Positions 32,914-42,078 of a DNA stretch of 64,000 nucleotides are shown here, in pieces. The number at the start of each line of letters is the position of its first letter. Within the stretch, counting starts at the first letter, position 1. The DNA comes from Pleomorphomonas sp. (lineage in GTDB: Bacteria > Pseudomonadota > Alphaproteobacteria > Rhizobiales > Pleomorphomonadaceae). Where the stretch lies: the NCBI GenBank assembly GCA_029976075.1, contig JARKNW010000011.1, positions 91,681 to 155,680 on the forward strand, given 5' to 3'. The position numbers and the translations under genes are program-made. Below the pieces are notes generated by a model, which saw only the letters and a list, made by a program, of their open reading frames with translations, had not been told where the DNA came from and did not search any database.

Positions 32914-34434
32914 ATGACGGGAACCTCGCCGACCGACCAGCGGACGCCGTTGGTCGAAGCCAGGCAAATCTGGAAGTTCTTCGGCTCCATCGCCGTGTTG
33001 CGCGGCGTCGATCTGACGCTTCGGCCTGGTGAGGTGCATGCATTGCTCGGTGGCAATGGCGCCGGCAAATCCACCCTGATGAAGATGATCGCCGGCCTTC
33101 ATCGTGTTGACCGCGGCGAACTCCTGGTATGCGGCGAAGACGCCTGCGCCATGACGCCGGTCACGGCCCGTCAGGCTGGCATCCATCTCGTGCCCCAGGA
33201 ACCGATGCTGTTCCCCAGCCTTTCGGTCGAGGAGAATGTGCTGATGCACGTTCCCGGCAACCGCAAGGAACTGCGCGCCCGCCTCGAGAGCATGATCACT
33301 GAAATCGGCGCAGGCATGACGCTTGCGACGCAGGCCGGCCAGCTAGAGGTCGCCGACCAGCAGATGGTCGAGATCCTGCGCGGACTCATTCGCGATGCCC
33401 GCATCCTCATCCTCGATGAACCGACCTCTGCGCTGACGCCGCGCGAGGTGGGCAAGCTGTTTGAGCGCATCCGGGCGCTGACCGCCCAGGGTGTTGGCAT
33501 CTTCTTCATTTCCCACAAGCTCGGCGAGATCCGCGAGATCGCCGACATCGTTTCCATTCTTCGCGATGGTCAGGTCGTTCTGGCTGGCCCGCCGAAGTCG
33601 TTCACCGACGCCGAAATCGTCGCGGCGATGACCCATGTCGAGGGCAAGGAGGGCTTTACGCTCGGCCATGCCGCTGCCGCACCGGTGGAGCGGGGCGCCG
33701 AGCGGCTGCGCGTCGAAGGATTGGCTGGCGAAGGTTTTGCCGACGTCACCTTTTCACTGCACGCCGGGGAGATCCTCGGCCTTGCCGGTGTGGTTGGCTC
33801 CGGTCGTACCGAACTTGCCGAAACCATCTACGGAATCCGTCCCGCCGCACGCGGTCGCATCTTCGTCGATGGCAAACCTCTGTCGGGTCATGGCCCGCGT
33901 CAGAGCCTGGATGCCGGCGTTGTCTACCTTCCTGAGGACCGGCAGGTGTCGGGCCTGTTCGTCAACGCTCCGCTGGTCTGGAACGCGTCGGCGCTGGTTC
34001 TGCATCGAGGTAACGAATGGTTGCCACTTGCCAAGGAACGAGCCGACTTCTCCGAGCAGATCAAGCTGCTGGGGATTGTCTGTGGCAGCGCAGATCAGCC
34101 GGTCCGCACGCTTTCGGGTGGCAATCAGCAGAAGGTGCTGCTCGCCAAATGCCTTGCCGCCGGTCCCCGCGTTCTCATTCTTGATGAGCCGACACGTGGC
34201 GTCGACGTCGCCGTGCGCGCCGATATCTACCGCCTGATCGACCGCTTGGCCGGCGAAGGTCTCGCCATTCTCCTGATCTCCTCCGATCACGAAGAGGTCG
34301 AACGCCTCAGCCACCGCGTGCTGGTGATGAACCACGGCTACCCGGGCGGCATGCTCGAAGGTTCCGACATCACCATCAATGCCATTGCCCGCCTCTCCTT
34401 CGGGGTCGGCGCCAAAATGGATGCTGCGCAATGA
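32914..34434 (+). CDS. lsrA: AI-2 ABC importer, double ATP-binding subunit
   Basis: The 506-residue protein is a sugar-type ABC ATPase with two nucleotide-binding halves. The first has Walker A GGNGAGKS and LILDEPTSALTP. The second has the usual degenerate P-loop VVGSGRTEL, the signature LSGGNQQKVLLAKCL and VLILDEPTRGVDV. It powers AI-2 uptake through LsrC and LsrD. A 128-base gap after lsrF, with partial inverted repeats but no T-run, separates the genes; GGGAG precedes ATG 32914. It overlaps lsrC by four bases. Confidence 0.93.
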   Translation: MTGTSPTDQRTPLVEARQIWKFFGSIAVLRGVDLTLRPGEVHALLGGNGAGKSTLMKMIAGLHRVDRGELLVCGEDACAMTPVTARQAGIHLVPQEPMLFPSLSVEENVLMHVPGNRKELRARLESMITEIGAGMTLATQAGQLEVADQQMVEILRGLIRDARILILDEPTSALTPREVGKLFERIRALTAQGVGIFFISHKLGEIREIADIVSILRDGQVVLAGPPKSFTDAEIVAAMTHVEGKEGFTLGHAAAAPVERGAERLRVEGLAGEGFADVTFSLHAGEILGLAGVVGSGRTELAETIYGIRPAARGRIFVDGKPLSGHGPRQSLDAGVVYLPEDRQVSGLFVNAPLVWNASALVLHRGNEWLPLAKERADFSEQIKLLGIVCGSADQPVRTLSGGNQQKVLLAKCLAAGPRVLILDEPTRGVDVAVRADIYRLIDRLAGEGLAILLISSDHEEVERLSHRVLVMNHGYPGGMLEGSDITINAIARLSFGVGAKMDAAQ

Positions 34435-35498
34435 TCATTCGCTTTCTGCAGCGCCATCGCGAAGCCTCGGTCGCGCTGATCATCGTCTTCCTGTTCGCGA
34501 TCCTCGGCCTCGTAGACCGTACCTACCTGTCTCTTGACACGGTTCTCCTGGTCTACGGCAACAGCCTGATCCTGTTCGTGCTCGCCATCGGCGCTACCAT
34601 GGTCATGGCAACGCATGGCCTCGACGTCTCCGTTGGCTCGATCATGGGCCTCGCGGCGGTGGTCGCCGGCCTTCTGATGAATGCCGGCTGGGGTATTCCC
34701 GCTTCGATTGGCGTGGCGCTCCTCATCGGTCTCGTCTGCGGCCTCTTCAATGGTGCGCTGGTTTCGCTGCTGAATGTCTCGGCCATCGTCGCGACGCTTG
34801 GTACGCTCGGTCTCTATCGCGGCCTCGTGCATCTCCTGTCCGGCGGCGCCTGGATCGAAGGCCTGCCGGAAGGCTTCAAGGCATTGACCAAGGCCGGTTC
34901 GCTCGGTCTGTCACCGGTCGCCTGGCTGGTTCTGGTTCTGCTAATCGTCGCTCATCTCGGTCTGCGCTACACAGCCTTTGGTCGGTCGATGTTCGCGGTC
35001 GGAGACAACCGCGAAGGCGCTCGCCTGATCGGCATTCGCGTCAACGAGGTGCAGATCGCCGCCTATGGCCTCAACGGTCTTCTGTCGGCTCTGGCCGGTG
35101 TCATTTTCGCCTCGCAGATCGGCTTCATTCCGAACACCGCTGGCACCGGCATGGAAATGCGCGCCATTGCTTCGAGCGTGCTTGGCGGGGTCAGCCTTCT
35201 CGGCGGCACCGGCACGGTGCTCGGTGCAGCCCTCGGCGCCTACTTCATGACGTCGATCGATAGCATCCTCGTGCTCCTGCGCCTCGAGGCCTACTGGAAC
35301 GACATCATTGCCGGCGCCATCCTGCTGGTGGTGCTGATCACCGACGGCAAGATCCGCGAAGCCGTCGATCGTCTCCTTCGCTACCAGAAGTACCGCAAGT
35401 TCATCGATCCGCAGGCGGCCGGCCAGCAGACCGACGCCGCCAAGGCCGCCGCCCGGCCGCTCAAGACGGCACTCGAGACCTCGGAGGCGCGCAAATGA
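34431..35498 (+). CDS. lsrC: AI-2 ABC importer, permease subunit
   Basis: The 355-residue inner-membrane permease of the ribose/AI-2 family has eight to ten hydrophobic helices. It is told from LsrD by LDTVLLVYGNSLILFVLAIG, GLDVSVGSIMGL, VATLGTLGLYRGLVHLLSGG, WIEGLPEGFK and QIGFIPNTAGTGMEMRAIAS, all close to enteric LsrC. The C-terminal tail past residue 320 is long, basic and Ala-rich. It starts within the lsrA stop (ATGA) and ends overlapping lsrD in the same way. Confidence 0.93.
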   Translation: MIIRFLQRHREASVALIIVFLFAILGLVDRTYLSLDTVLLVYGNSLILFVLAIGATMVMATHGLDVSVGSIMGLAAVVAGLLMNAGWGIPASIGVALLIGLVCGLFNGALVSLLNVSAIVATLGTLGLYRGLVHLLSGGAWIEGLPEGFKALTKAGSLGLSPVAWLVLVLLIVAHLGLRYTAFGRSMFAVGDNREGARLIGIRVNEVQIAAYGLNGLLSALAGVIFASQIGFIPNTAGTGMEMRAIASSVLGGVSLLGGTGTVLGAALGAYFMTSIDSILVLLRLEAYWNDIIAGAILLVVLITDGKIREAVDRLLRYQKYRKFIDPQAAGQQTDAAKAAARPLKTALETSEARK

Positions 35499-36496
35499 AG
35501 TTGCATTCCATCCTGAAGCGCTGGGAGAGCGTGCTTGCGCTGCTCCTCATCGCCGAGATCCTGCTGTTCGGTGCGATCAACCCGGTCTTCCTGCAGCCAG
35601 CGACGCTTCTTTATGCCACTTCCGACTTCATTCACGTTGGCATCACCGCGCTGGCGTTGACGCTGGTCATCATCACGGGCGGCATCGATCTGTCGCTCGG
35701 TTCGGTGATGGGCCTGTCTGCCATCACCCTCGGCATTCTCTGGGTTGACGGGGTCGACATTTGGGTGGCTGCGGCAGCTGCGCTCGCCGTCGGCACGCTG
35801 GGTGGCATTTTCAATGCCGTCGCCATCCACCTCTCCAAGGTCAACCCGCTGGTCATTACGCTTGGCACGGGCTTTCTCTATGGCGGCGCTGCGCTGGTCC
35901 TGTCCGGTCTTGCCGGAGCGACGGGCTATGAAGGCATCAGCAACTTCGATCCTGCCTTCGTCAACCTCGCCAATCTCGAGGTCGTCGGCCTGCCACTGCC
36001 TTTCGCCCTGTTTCTGCTGCTGACCGTCGGCTTCATGGCGCTGCTGCATCGCACCCGCTTCGGCCGTTACGTCTACCTGATCGGCCAGAATCCGCGGGCG
36101 GCAGCCTATGCTGGCACGCCGGTGTTCCGCACCCTGGTGGTCGCCTACGCGCTGACCAGCCTGATGGCGGCTCTGTCCGGGCTGATCCTCGCCTCCTATT
36201 TCGGGTCGGCCCGTTCCGATTTCGGTTCGACGGCGCTGATGCCGGCAATTACCGCCGTGGTGCTTGGTGGCACGTCGATCTACGGCGGCTCGGGCACCAT
36301 TCTGGGCACGGCACTCGCCGCGCTTCTGGTCGGCTACCTCCAAACCGGCCTTCAGCTCGTCGGCGTGTCGAGCCACGTTTCGAGCGCCCTGTCGGGCGGC
36401 CTGCTGGTCATCGTGGTTGCCTTGCGCAGCCTCTCGGAAATGGGACGCGTCTGGTTCCAGCACAGGCGTGTCTTGAGGAACGTTGCCGCCGAATGA
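35495..36496 (+). CDS. lsrD: AI-2 ABC importer, second permease subunit
   Basis: The 333-residue permease partners LsrC. Matches to LsrD include [81 protein letters not shown] and [20 protein letters not shown]. Hydrophobic helices cover most of the length. The start overlaps the lsrC stop, so the A, C and D subunits are produced from coupled genes. Confidence 0.93.
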   Translation: MKLHSILKRWESVLALLLIAEILLFGAINPVFLQPATLLYATSDFIHVGITALALTLVIITGGIDLSLGSVMGLSAITLGILWVDGVDIWVAAAAALAVGTLGGIFNAVAIHLSKVNPLVITLGTGFLYGGAALVLSGLAGATGYEGISNFDPAFVNLANLEVVGLPLPFALFLLLTVGFMALLHRTRFGRYVYLIGQNPRAAAYAGTPVFRTLVVAYALTSLMAALSGLILASYFGSARSDFGSTALMPAITAVVLGGTSIYGGSGTILGTALAALLVGYLQTGLQLVGVSSHVSSALSGGLLVIVVALRSLSEMGRVWFQHRRVLRNVAAE

Positions 36497-36572
36497 CGGT
36501 CTGACGTTTGTGGAGGAAAGGCCCAAAACGCGGGGTTTCCAGCCTCGGGGCCATGCTTGGAAGGAGAGGACA

Positions 36573-37598
36573 ATGAAGTTTGGTACCGTTTCCCTCGCGC
36601 TCGCCGTGGCTGCCGCCGCATCCTGGGCTGGCCCGTCGATCGCCGCTGACAGCGCCCGCATCGCCTTCATTCCGAAGTTGGTCGGCGTCGGTTTCTTCAC
36701 GTCCGGCGGCAAGGGCGCCGTCGAGGCTGGCAAGAAGCTCGGCGTGGAAGTGACCTATGACGGCCCGACCGAGCCGTCGGTCTCCGGCCAGGTGCAGTAC
36801 ATCAACACCTTCGCCAACCAGGGCTTCAATGCCATCGTCGTATCCGCCGTGTCGCCTGATGGTCTCTGCCCGGCGCTGAAGCGCGCCATGGCCCGTGGCA
36901 TCAAGGTCCTGACCTGGGATAGCGACGTCAATCCCGAGTGCCGCAGCTACTACATCGACCAGGGCACGCCGGCTCAGCTTGGCAAGCTCCTCGTCGACAT
37001 GGCCTCCGAGCAGCATCCGGCCGACAAGGCCAAGGTGGCCTTCTTCTATTCGAGCCCGACGGTGACCGACCAGAACCAGTGGGTCGAGCAAGCCAAGGCG
37101 ATCATCGCCAAGGACAAGCCGGGTTGGGAAGTGGTCACCACCCAGTATGGCTACAACGATGCCCAGAAGTCGCTGCAGACTGGCGAAAGCATCCTGCAGG
37201 CCTACAAGGACGTCGACATCATCATCGCTCCGGATGCCAACGCGCTTCCCGCCGCTGCCCAGGCTGCCGAGAATCTCGGCCGCGCCGGCAAGGTGACCAT
37301 CGTCGGCTTCTCGACCCCGAACGTGATGCGCCCCTATGTCAAGCGTGACACCGTCAAGGCCTTTGGCCTCTGGGACGTCACCAAGCAGGGTGCCATCTCG
37401 ATCTATGTCGCCGATCACCTCATCAAGAATGGCGCGATGAAGGTTGGCGACAAGTTGGACATTCCTGAAGTCGGTACCGTCGAAGTCAGCCCGAACAGCG
37501 TCCAGGGCTACAAGTACGAGGCCGAGGGCAACGGCATCATCCTGCTGCCGGAGCGTCAGGTGTTCACCAAGGACAACATCGACAAGTTCGACTTCTGA
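36573..37598 (+). CDS. lsrB: AI-2-binding periplasmic protein
   Basis: The 341-residue protein has a Sec signal ([20 protein letters not shown], cleaved near SIAADS) and then the LsrB fold. Residues known to hold R-THMF in LsrB are present: Lys in [11 protein letters not shown], Asp in LTWDSDV, Asp-Gln in YYIDQGTP, and Pro plus Ala in [14 protein letters not shown]. It should therefore be a true AI-2 receptor and not just a sugar binder. ATG 36573 follows AAGGAGAGG. A strong hairpin lies after the gene. Confidence 0.94.
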   Translation: MKFGTVSLALAVAAAASWAGPSIAADSARIAFIPKLVGVGFFTSGGKGAVEAGKKLGVEVTYDGPTEPSVSGQVQYINTFANQGFNAIVVSAVSPDGLCPALKRAMARGIKVLTWDSDVNPECRSYYIDQGTPAQLGKLLVDMASEQHPADKAKVAFFYSSPTVTDQNQWVEQAKAIIAKDKPGWEVVTTQYGYNDAQKSLQTGESILQAYKDVDIIIAPDANALPAAAQAAENLGRAGKVTIVGFSTPNVMRPYVKRDTVKAFGLWDVTKQGAISIYVADHLIKNGAMKVGDKLDIPEVGTVEVSPNSVQGYKYEAEGNGIILLPERQVFTKDNIDKFDF

Positions 37599-37700
37599 TC
37601 GGACTGTTTGTCTGAATCTCGCGAGACGGCGGTCCCTCCCGTCTGCCGTCCGCTCCTCCCCCGTCGGCTCCCCCCATTTGGCCGTTCGGGATTCCGGAGA

Positions 37701-37727
37701 GCCGGCCGCCATCCACCGGCGGCCGGC
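37701..37727 (+). repeat. Strong hairpin after lsrB
   Basis: GCCGGCCGCC and GGCGGCCGGC form a perfect 10-bp stem with a 7-base loop in the 168-base gap between lsrB and lsrG. No T-run follows, so it is unlikely to be a full terminator. Such hairpins after binding-protein genes often shield the mRNA 3' end and raise binding-protein output over downstream genes. Confidence 0.55.
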
Positions 37728-37766
37728 CATCCGTTTGTTCTCCTCAACAATCTGGAGGCCTCGGCC

Positions 37767-38063
37767 ATGCACGTCACGCTCGTTGAGATCAACGTCAAGC
37801 CCGACCGCGTCGATGATTTCCTGCGCGTCTTCGGCGCCAATCACGAGGGCACCATCGCCGAGCCTGGCTGCCGTCGCTTCGACGTCTTGCAGGATCCCAG
37901 TGAACCCACCCGCTTCACCATCTACGAAGCGTTTGTCGATGAGGCCGCGGTGAAGTTTCACAAGACGACTCCGCATTATCTCAAGGTGAAGGCGGAGCTT
38001 GAGGACATCATGACCGGTCCACGCAGCCACAAGGTGTTGGTCGGCATTCTGCCGCGCGACTGA
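37767..38063 (+). CDS. lsrG: Phospho-AI-2 isomerase (P-HPD-forming)
   Basis: The 98-residue protein of the ABM (antibiotic biosynthesis monooxygenase) fold converts phospho-AI-2 to P-HPD, the LsrF substrate. It reads [19 protein letters not shown], then [20 protein letters not shown] and [19 protein letters not shown], like LsrG. The length equals the enteric protein (96). CTGGAGG precedes ATG 37767 at about eight bases. Confidence 0.92.
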   Translation: MHVTLVEINVKPDRVDDFLRVFGANHEGTIAEPGCRRFDVLQDPSEPTRFTIYEAFVDEAAVKFHKTTPHYLKVKAELEDIMTGPRSHKVLVGILPRD

Positions 38064-38073
38064 AGGGGCCACC

Positions 38074-38811
38074 ATGTTTCCCTCCTCCGATGATCTTGCC
38101 TCGCGCGAAACGCTGAAGGCGTTCCTGCGTCGCGTCGCCCCCTCCCTCAGCGTCGGTATGCTGGCGGCTGACGCCATGGCCTATGGCGCGGCGATCGCCG
38201 AGCTGGAAGCGGCCGGTAACGCCCTGTTGCATTTCGACATAATGGACGGCGTGTTCTGTCCCGGATTCACCGCCGGCCCACCGCTCGTCGCTGCGTCGAA
38301 GACGAAGATGCTGAAAGACGTCCATCTCATGGTGGACGATCCGCTTGCCGTCATTCCGGCCGCGCTGAAGGCCGGCGCCGATCTCGTGCACGTTCATCCA
38401 GAGGGGTTCGCGCATCTCCACCGGGCACTTGCCATGCTGGATGTCGATGTTGCGGGGCAGCCTGGCAGGCGCGTCTTGCGCGCCGTGGCGCTCAATCCGG
38501 CGACGCCGGTCGATGTCGTGGTTCCGGTGCTCCACGAAATCGACGTGGTGACATTGCTTGCGGTCGATCCCGGCTGGAGCGGCGGTGCGCCCGATGCCGC
38601 ACTGGGACGCAAGGTCGCGCAGTTGAGAGAGATCGCAGCGGGGATTGGCGTGGATCCATTGGTTGCCATCGACGGCGGCATCACCGAGGCAACCATACCG
38701 GTCGCCGCCGGTCTCCAACCAGATGTCATCGTCAGCGGTAGTGCCGTCTTCAAGGCCGACTCCAGCGTTGCCGACAACCTCGCGGGACTGAAGCGAGCGG
38801 CCGGCCGTTAA
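38074..38811 (+). CDS. lsrE: Ribulose-phosphate 3-epimerase family protein
   Basis: The 245-residue TIM-barrel protein shows the epimerase motifs HFDIMDGVFCPGFTAGPP (metal-binding His and Asp), KDVHLMVDDP, ALNPATPVDVVVPVL, LLAVDPGWSGGAP (second metal-site Asp region) and AIDGGITEATIPVAAG. Place in the operon makes it the counterpart of LsrE of Salmonella, whose part in AI-2 metabolism is not clear. It follows lsrG by ten bases. An ordinary pentose-phosphate epimerase is less likely here. Confidence 0.85.
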   Translation: MFPSSDDLASRETLKAFLRRVAPSLSVGMLAADAMAYGAAIAELEAAGNALLHFDIMDGVFCPGFTAGPPLVAASKTKMLKDVHLMVDDPLAVIPAALKAGADLVHVHPEGFAHLHRALAMLDVDVAGQPGRRVLRAVALNPATPVDVVVPVLHEIDVVTLLAVDPGWSGGAPDAALGRKVAQLREIAAGIGVDPLVAIDGGITEATIPVAAGLQPDVIVSGSAVFKADSSVADNLAGLKRAAGR

Positions 38812-38829
38812 TCTCTCAGGGAGACAGCG

Positions 38830-39621
38830 ATGCGAATCGATCTTTCGGGCAAGCGTGCCGTCGTCACCGGATCCACGGTGGGCATTGGCCTTGCCATCGC
38901 CAAGGGCCTGTCCGAGTGCGGCGCGACCGTCGTGATCAACGGGCGCACCCAGGCAGCGGTCGATAAGGCGATCGTTGCCGCAAGAGCTGCCAATCCGAGA
39001 GGTCACTTCATCGGTCATGCCGGCGATCTCGGTACCGCCGACGGCTGCGCGGCGGTCGTGGCCGCTCATCCCGAGTGCGACATTCTCGTCAACAATCTCG
39101 GAGTCTTCGGTCCGCGTGACTTCTTCGAGACGCCCGACGAGGAGTGGACGCGCTATTTCGAGATCAACGTGATGTCCGGCGTTCGTCTGTCGCGTGCCTG
39201 GTTGCCCGGTATGGCGAAGCGAGACTGGGGGCGAGTGGTATTCATTTCGTCCGAGTCCGCCCTCAACATTCCCGAGGACATGATCCATTACGGCTTTTCG
39301 AAGACGGCGCTGGTATCGATCGCTCGTGGTCTTGCCAAGCGGATGGCTGGAACCGGTGTCACGGTCAACTCGGTTCTGCCGGGCCCGACCCTGTCAGAGG
39401 GCTTTGCCGACATGTTGTCGGATGAGGTGAAGCGCAGTGGCAAGACGGTGGAGGAAGTGGCGGCCGAGTTCGTCATGACCCACCGGTCGTCGTCGATCAT
39501 TCAGCGGGCGGCAAGCGTCGAGGAAGTGGCGAACATGGTCGTCTACACCTGCTCGCCGCAGGCTTCTGCAACGACCGGTGCGGCACTGCGCGTCGACGGA
39601 GGCGTGCTCAATACCATTTAG
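38830..39621 (+). CDS. Short-chain dehydrogenase/reductase, last gene of the lsr operon
   Basis: The 263-residue Rossmann oxidoreductase has an NAD(P)-binding TGSTVGIG motif (near residue 14), CDILVNNLG in place of the common NNAG, a catalytic Ser in VVFISSESALN and YGFSK for the Tyr-Lys pair. It ends GAALRVDGGVLNTI. It lies 18 bases after lsrE. It may reduce a by-product of AI-2 breakdown or of a related sugar; that is inference. Not part of the E. coli operon. Confidence 0.85.
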   Translation: MRIDLSGKRAVVTGSTVGIGLAIAKGLSECGATVVINGRTQAAVDKAIVAARAANPRGHFIGHAGDLGTADGCAAVVAAHPECDILVNNLGVFGPRDFFETPDEEWTRYFEINVMSGVRLSRAWLPGMAKRDWGRVVFISSESALNIPEDMIHYGFSKTALVSIARGLAKRMAGTGVTVNSVLPGPTLSEGFADMLSDEVKRSGKTVEEVAAEFVMTHRSSSIIQRAASVEEVANMVVYTCSPQASATTGAALRVDGGVLNTI

Positions 39622-39647
39622 GCAACTCCAGACTGGTTGGGAGTTGC
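39622..39647 (+). terminator. Inverted repeat after the lsr operon
   Basis: GCAACTCC and GGAGTTGC (8-bp stem, 10-base loop) begin directly after the dehydrogenase stop codon and lie between convergent genes. There is no run of T after it, so termination would be weak or Rho-assisted. Confidence 0.4.
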
Positions 39648-39697
39648 TCAAGGCAACAAACTGGGCTCTCCGGGCGAACCGGGTGTTGCCGGTGGCT

Positions 39698-40798
39698 TTA
39701 AAGAGGGATCGGCTTGCTCGCCCAGGCTCGACTATCCGAGCCGGCGAGCGCGCGCGCCGAGCCTATGCCACTGTGCTCGATGCGTGCCAGGAGATCGCTG
39801 GTAATGGCGTTGATCGCGTTGCCGCCGCCATAGATGAACGCGGTATAGACCTGCACCAGATTGGCACCCGCGGCGATCTTCAGATAGGCATCTTCTCCCG
39901 TCAGCACGCCGCCGACACCAATGATCGGTAATGCGCGGCCCACCCGCTCGCGCATCTTGGCGAGCACGATGGTGGAGCGCTCAAAGAGCGGCTTGCCTGA
40001 AAGGCCGCCCGGCTCCGCCGCCGTCGGGCCGAACACACCGCTTCGCGACAGCGTCGTATTGGAGACCACGAGGCCGTCGGCACTGCGTGCGGCGATGACA
40101 GCGGCGATGTCGTCGAGCGCTGCTTCGTCGAGGTCCGGAGCGATCTTGATAAGCACCGGCGTCCGCCGCCCAACAGCTGCCGTCGTCTCGTCACGTGCCT
40201 CGACGACGCGGGCGACGAGGTCCGAGAGGGCGGCACTCGCCTGCAGGTCGCGCAGGCCGGGGGTGTTGGGCGAGGAAATGTTGATCGTGAAGTAAGAGGC
40301 GAGACCCGCGAAAGCCTTGATGCCCGTCACGTAATCGGCCGTGCGATCGGCGCTGTCCTTGTTGGCACCGACGTTGATGCCAAGCACGCCTGGGCGCCCA
40401 TTGCGCCGCTCAAGCTGCTTCAGGGCATGGGCATGGCCCTTGCCGTTGAAACCGCAACGGTTGATCACCGCTCCCGCTTCAGGCAGGCGAAAGACGCGCG
40501 GCTTGGGATTGCCTGGTTGTGGCCGAGGCGTCACCGTGCCGACTTCAACGTGAGAGAACCCCTGTTTCAGCAAGGCATCGGCTATCTCGGCGTTCTTGTC
40601 GAAACCAGCTGCCAAACCAACCGGATGGTCGAGCCGCATGTCGAAGAAATCGACGGTGAGGCGATCATCCAGCACCTTGGGCAGGCCGGGGGCCAAGTTG
40701 AGACGCATGGTGGAGACGGCGAGCATATGGGCGACTTCCGGATCGAATCGCCGGAGCATGGCGGCGCTGAACGAGCCGATCAGTTCGGAAAGCGTCAT
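39698..40798 (-). CDS. pyrD: Dihydroorotate dehydrogenase (quinone), class 2
   Basis: The 366-residue flavoenzyme oxidises dihydroorotate to orotate in pyrimidine synthesis, passing electrons to quinone at the inner membrane. It has the N-terminal helical membrane-contact part (MTLSELIGSFSAAMLRRFDP), then VGLAAGFDKNAEIADALL, FVEVGTVTP-like HVEVGTVTPRPQPGNPKPR, NRCGFNG, NISSPNTPGLRDLQ with the class 2 catalytic Ser, VSNTTLSR and IGVGGVLTGEDAYLKI. Its ATG overlaps the stop of the DUF952 gene (ATGA). Confidence 0.96.
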   Translation of the reverse strand: MTLSELIGSFSAAMLRRFDPEVAHMLAVSTMRLNLAPGLPKVLDDRLTVDFFDMRLDHPVGLAAGFDKNAEIADALLKQGFSHVEVGTVTPRPQPGNPKPRVFRLPEAGAVINRCGFNGKGHAHALKQLERRNGRPGVLGINVGANKDSADRTADYVTGIKAFAGLASYFTINISSPNTPGLRDLQASAALSDLVARVVEARDETTAAVGRRTPVLIKIAPDLDEAALDDIAAVIAARSADGLVVSNTTLSRSGVFGPTAAEPGGLSGKPLFERSTIVLAKMRERVGRALPIIGVGGVLTGEDAYLKIAAGANLVQVYTAFIYGGGNAINAITSDLLARIEHSGIGSARALAGSDSRAWASKPIPL

Positions 40799-41151
40799 CG
40801 GCCGCTCTCCAGGTCGTCGGGGAACCGATGTGCGCCATCGGGTCCGAGCGGCAGCGGCACGACAAAGTCTACCGCCGAAAACTCCAACGGTGCGTAGAGG
40901 TGTGGGAAAAGATCTCCACCCCTTGACGCCTCCCATTTCAATGCCTCGCCCAAGGCGGCTGTCTCGACGCCGACCAGCAACAGGTCGTTCTGACCGGCGA
41001 AATATAGCCGCGCCGTTTCCTTGACCTGTTTTCCAGACGACAGGTGAATGAAGCCGTCCTCGAAGTCGACCGATGCGCCGGCAAATACGCCGGTTGCTTC
41101 AGCGGCCTCCCAAAACATGCGCGGCACGATCTTGTAGACGAGGCGATCCAT
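40795..41151 (-). CDS. DUF952 family protein
   Basis: The 118-residue protein (from ATG 41151, MDRLVYKIVPRMFW) matches DUF952: a KIV----W--A---G-F-G---D---GFIHLS core (here DFEDGFIHLSSGKQV), LLLVGVETAALGEALKWE and FPHLYAPL. Biochemical role unknown. It is coupled to pyrD, a pairing common in alphaproteobacteria. An in-frame ATG at 41181 would add ten residues; 41151 has GGAG upstream. Confidence 0.88.
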   Translation of the reverse strand: MDRLVYKIVPRMFWEAAEATGVFAGASVDFEDGFIHLSSGKQVKETARLYFAGQNDLLLVGVETAALGEALKWEASRGGDLFPHLYAPLEFSAVDFVVPLPLGPDGAHRFPDDLESGR

Positions 41152-41317
41152 GGGCGAACTCCGAAAGGCTGCGGCCTTCATCTAGAACATCGACCAGCCT
41201 GATGCCACCCCGTTCAGGTCAATTCCCCGTATGGCAGGTCCCTTTGCGAACCGCTTGCCCGTTTGCTGAGAATGCAGCATTTTCAAACGATGTAATCGGC
41301 GTGGGAAATCTTGGACG

Positions 41318-42028
41318 ATGGCTCGAAAGGAACGGCGGCAGGGTTTTCTGATACGTTGGGTAGCGCCGCTGATTGCCGGTCCTTTGCTGACCGCCACAGC
41401 GCTCTCATACCTTTCGGGCAATATCGAACGTGAGGATCTTGGTTCGGTACGGCCAACCATCCTCGATTTTGGGCGTGAGCCTTCTCCGCCCGTCCTGCGG
41501 CAGCCACTCAAGGCGGATCCCCCGCCCCCGGTTGACGCCATGGGCCGCAAGCTGGCAGCCAAGGCAAACGAGCCCGATCTACCCTCGGCGCCGCCGCCAA
41601 ACAGTTTTGACGCCGTCTTCCCCCGCATCACGGTGCTCGATTCCGCTCGTTTCCGCACGATCCGTGATCGAGAAACCTTGAGCGTTCATCTGGCGGGGAT
41701 AAGTGGCGTTGCCTTCTCTGAGATATGTAACGGATCGGCTGGTCGCTGGAACTGCGGCGCGCGCGCTCGAGCCGATCTGGCCCGGCTGATCGGACCTAGG
41801 GCAGTTGGTTGTGTTTCCATCGTGGCGGATGGAGATGACGGCGAGGTTCGAGCCAACTGCTGGGTCGGCAAGCGTAATTTGTCGCTCTTTATGGTGAGCA
41901 GGGGCTGGGCCGATCCGGTCGATCCTGCGGACCCGCTGCTCGCGCCCTATGCGGCCAGAGCAAAGCAGGAAAAGCTGGGCCGCTACGGTGACAGCAGCCT
42001 GCAACCACCCGACACGGCCGACGACTGA
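41318..42028 (+). CDS. Exported/anchored protein with degenerate SNase-like fold
   Basis: The 236-residue protein has an N-terminal membrane anchor (RWVAPLIAGPLLTATALSYL), a Pro-rich linker (PSPPVLRQPL to PPPPVDAMG) and a C-terminal domain like thermonuclease: LSVHLAGISGV for IRL-GID-PE, then CGARARADLARLIG and VSRGWADPVD for the family ending. Acidic catalytic residues of SNase (the DGDT motif) are absent, so it is probably not a nuclease. Cysteines in EICNGSAGRWNCG and GCVSIV may form disulfides. Confidence 0.65.
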   Translation: MARKERRQGFLIRWVAPLIAGPLLTATALSYLSGNIEREDLGSVRPTILDFGREPSPPVLRQPLKADPPPPVDAMGRKLAAKANEPDLPSAPPPNSFDAVFPRITVLDSARFRTIRDRETLSVHLAGISGVAFSEICNGSAGRWNCGARARADLARLIGPRAVGCVSIVADGDDGEVRANCWVGKRNLSLFMVSRGWADPVDPADPLLAPYAARAKQEKLGRYGDSSLQPPDTADD

Positions 42029-42078
42029 GAAGAGGCCGGTGCATCGCACCGGTCTCTGTTCGTCGGAGGTGGCTTTGG

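Noticed and set aside
35381..38177. Long minus-strand frames (450 and 589 codons) opposite lsrD, lsrB and lsrG
   Set aside because: They mirror well-identified genes and have the low-complexity composition of antisense frames in GC-rich DNA.
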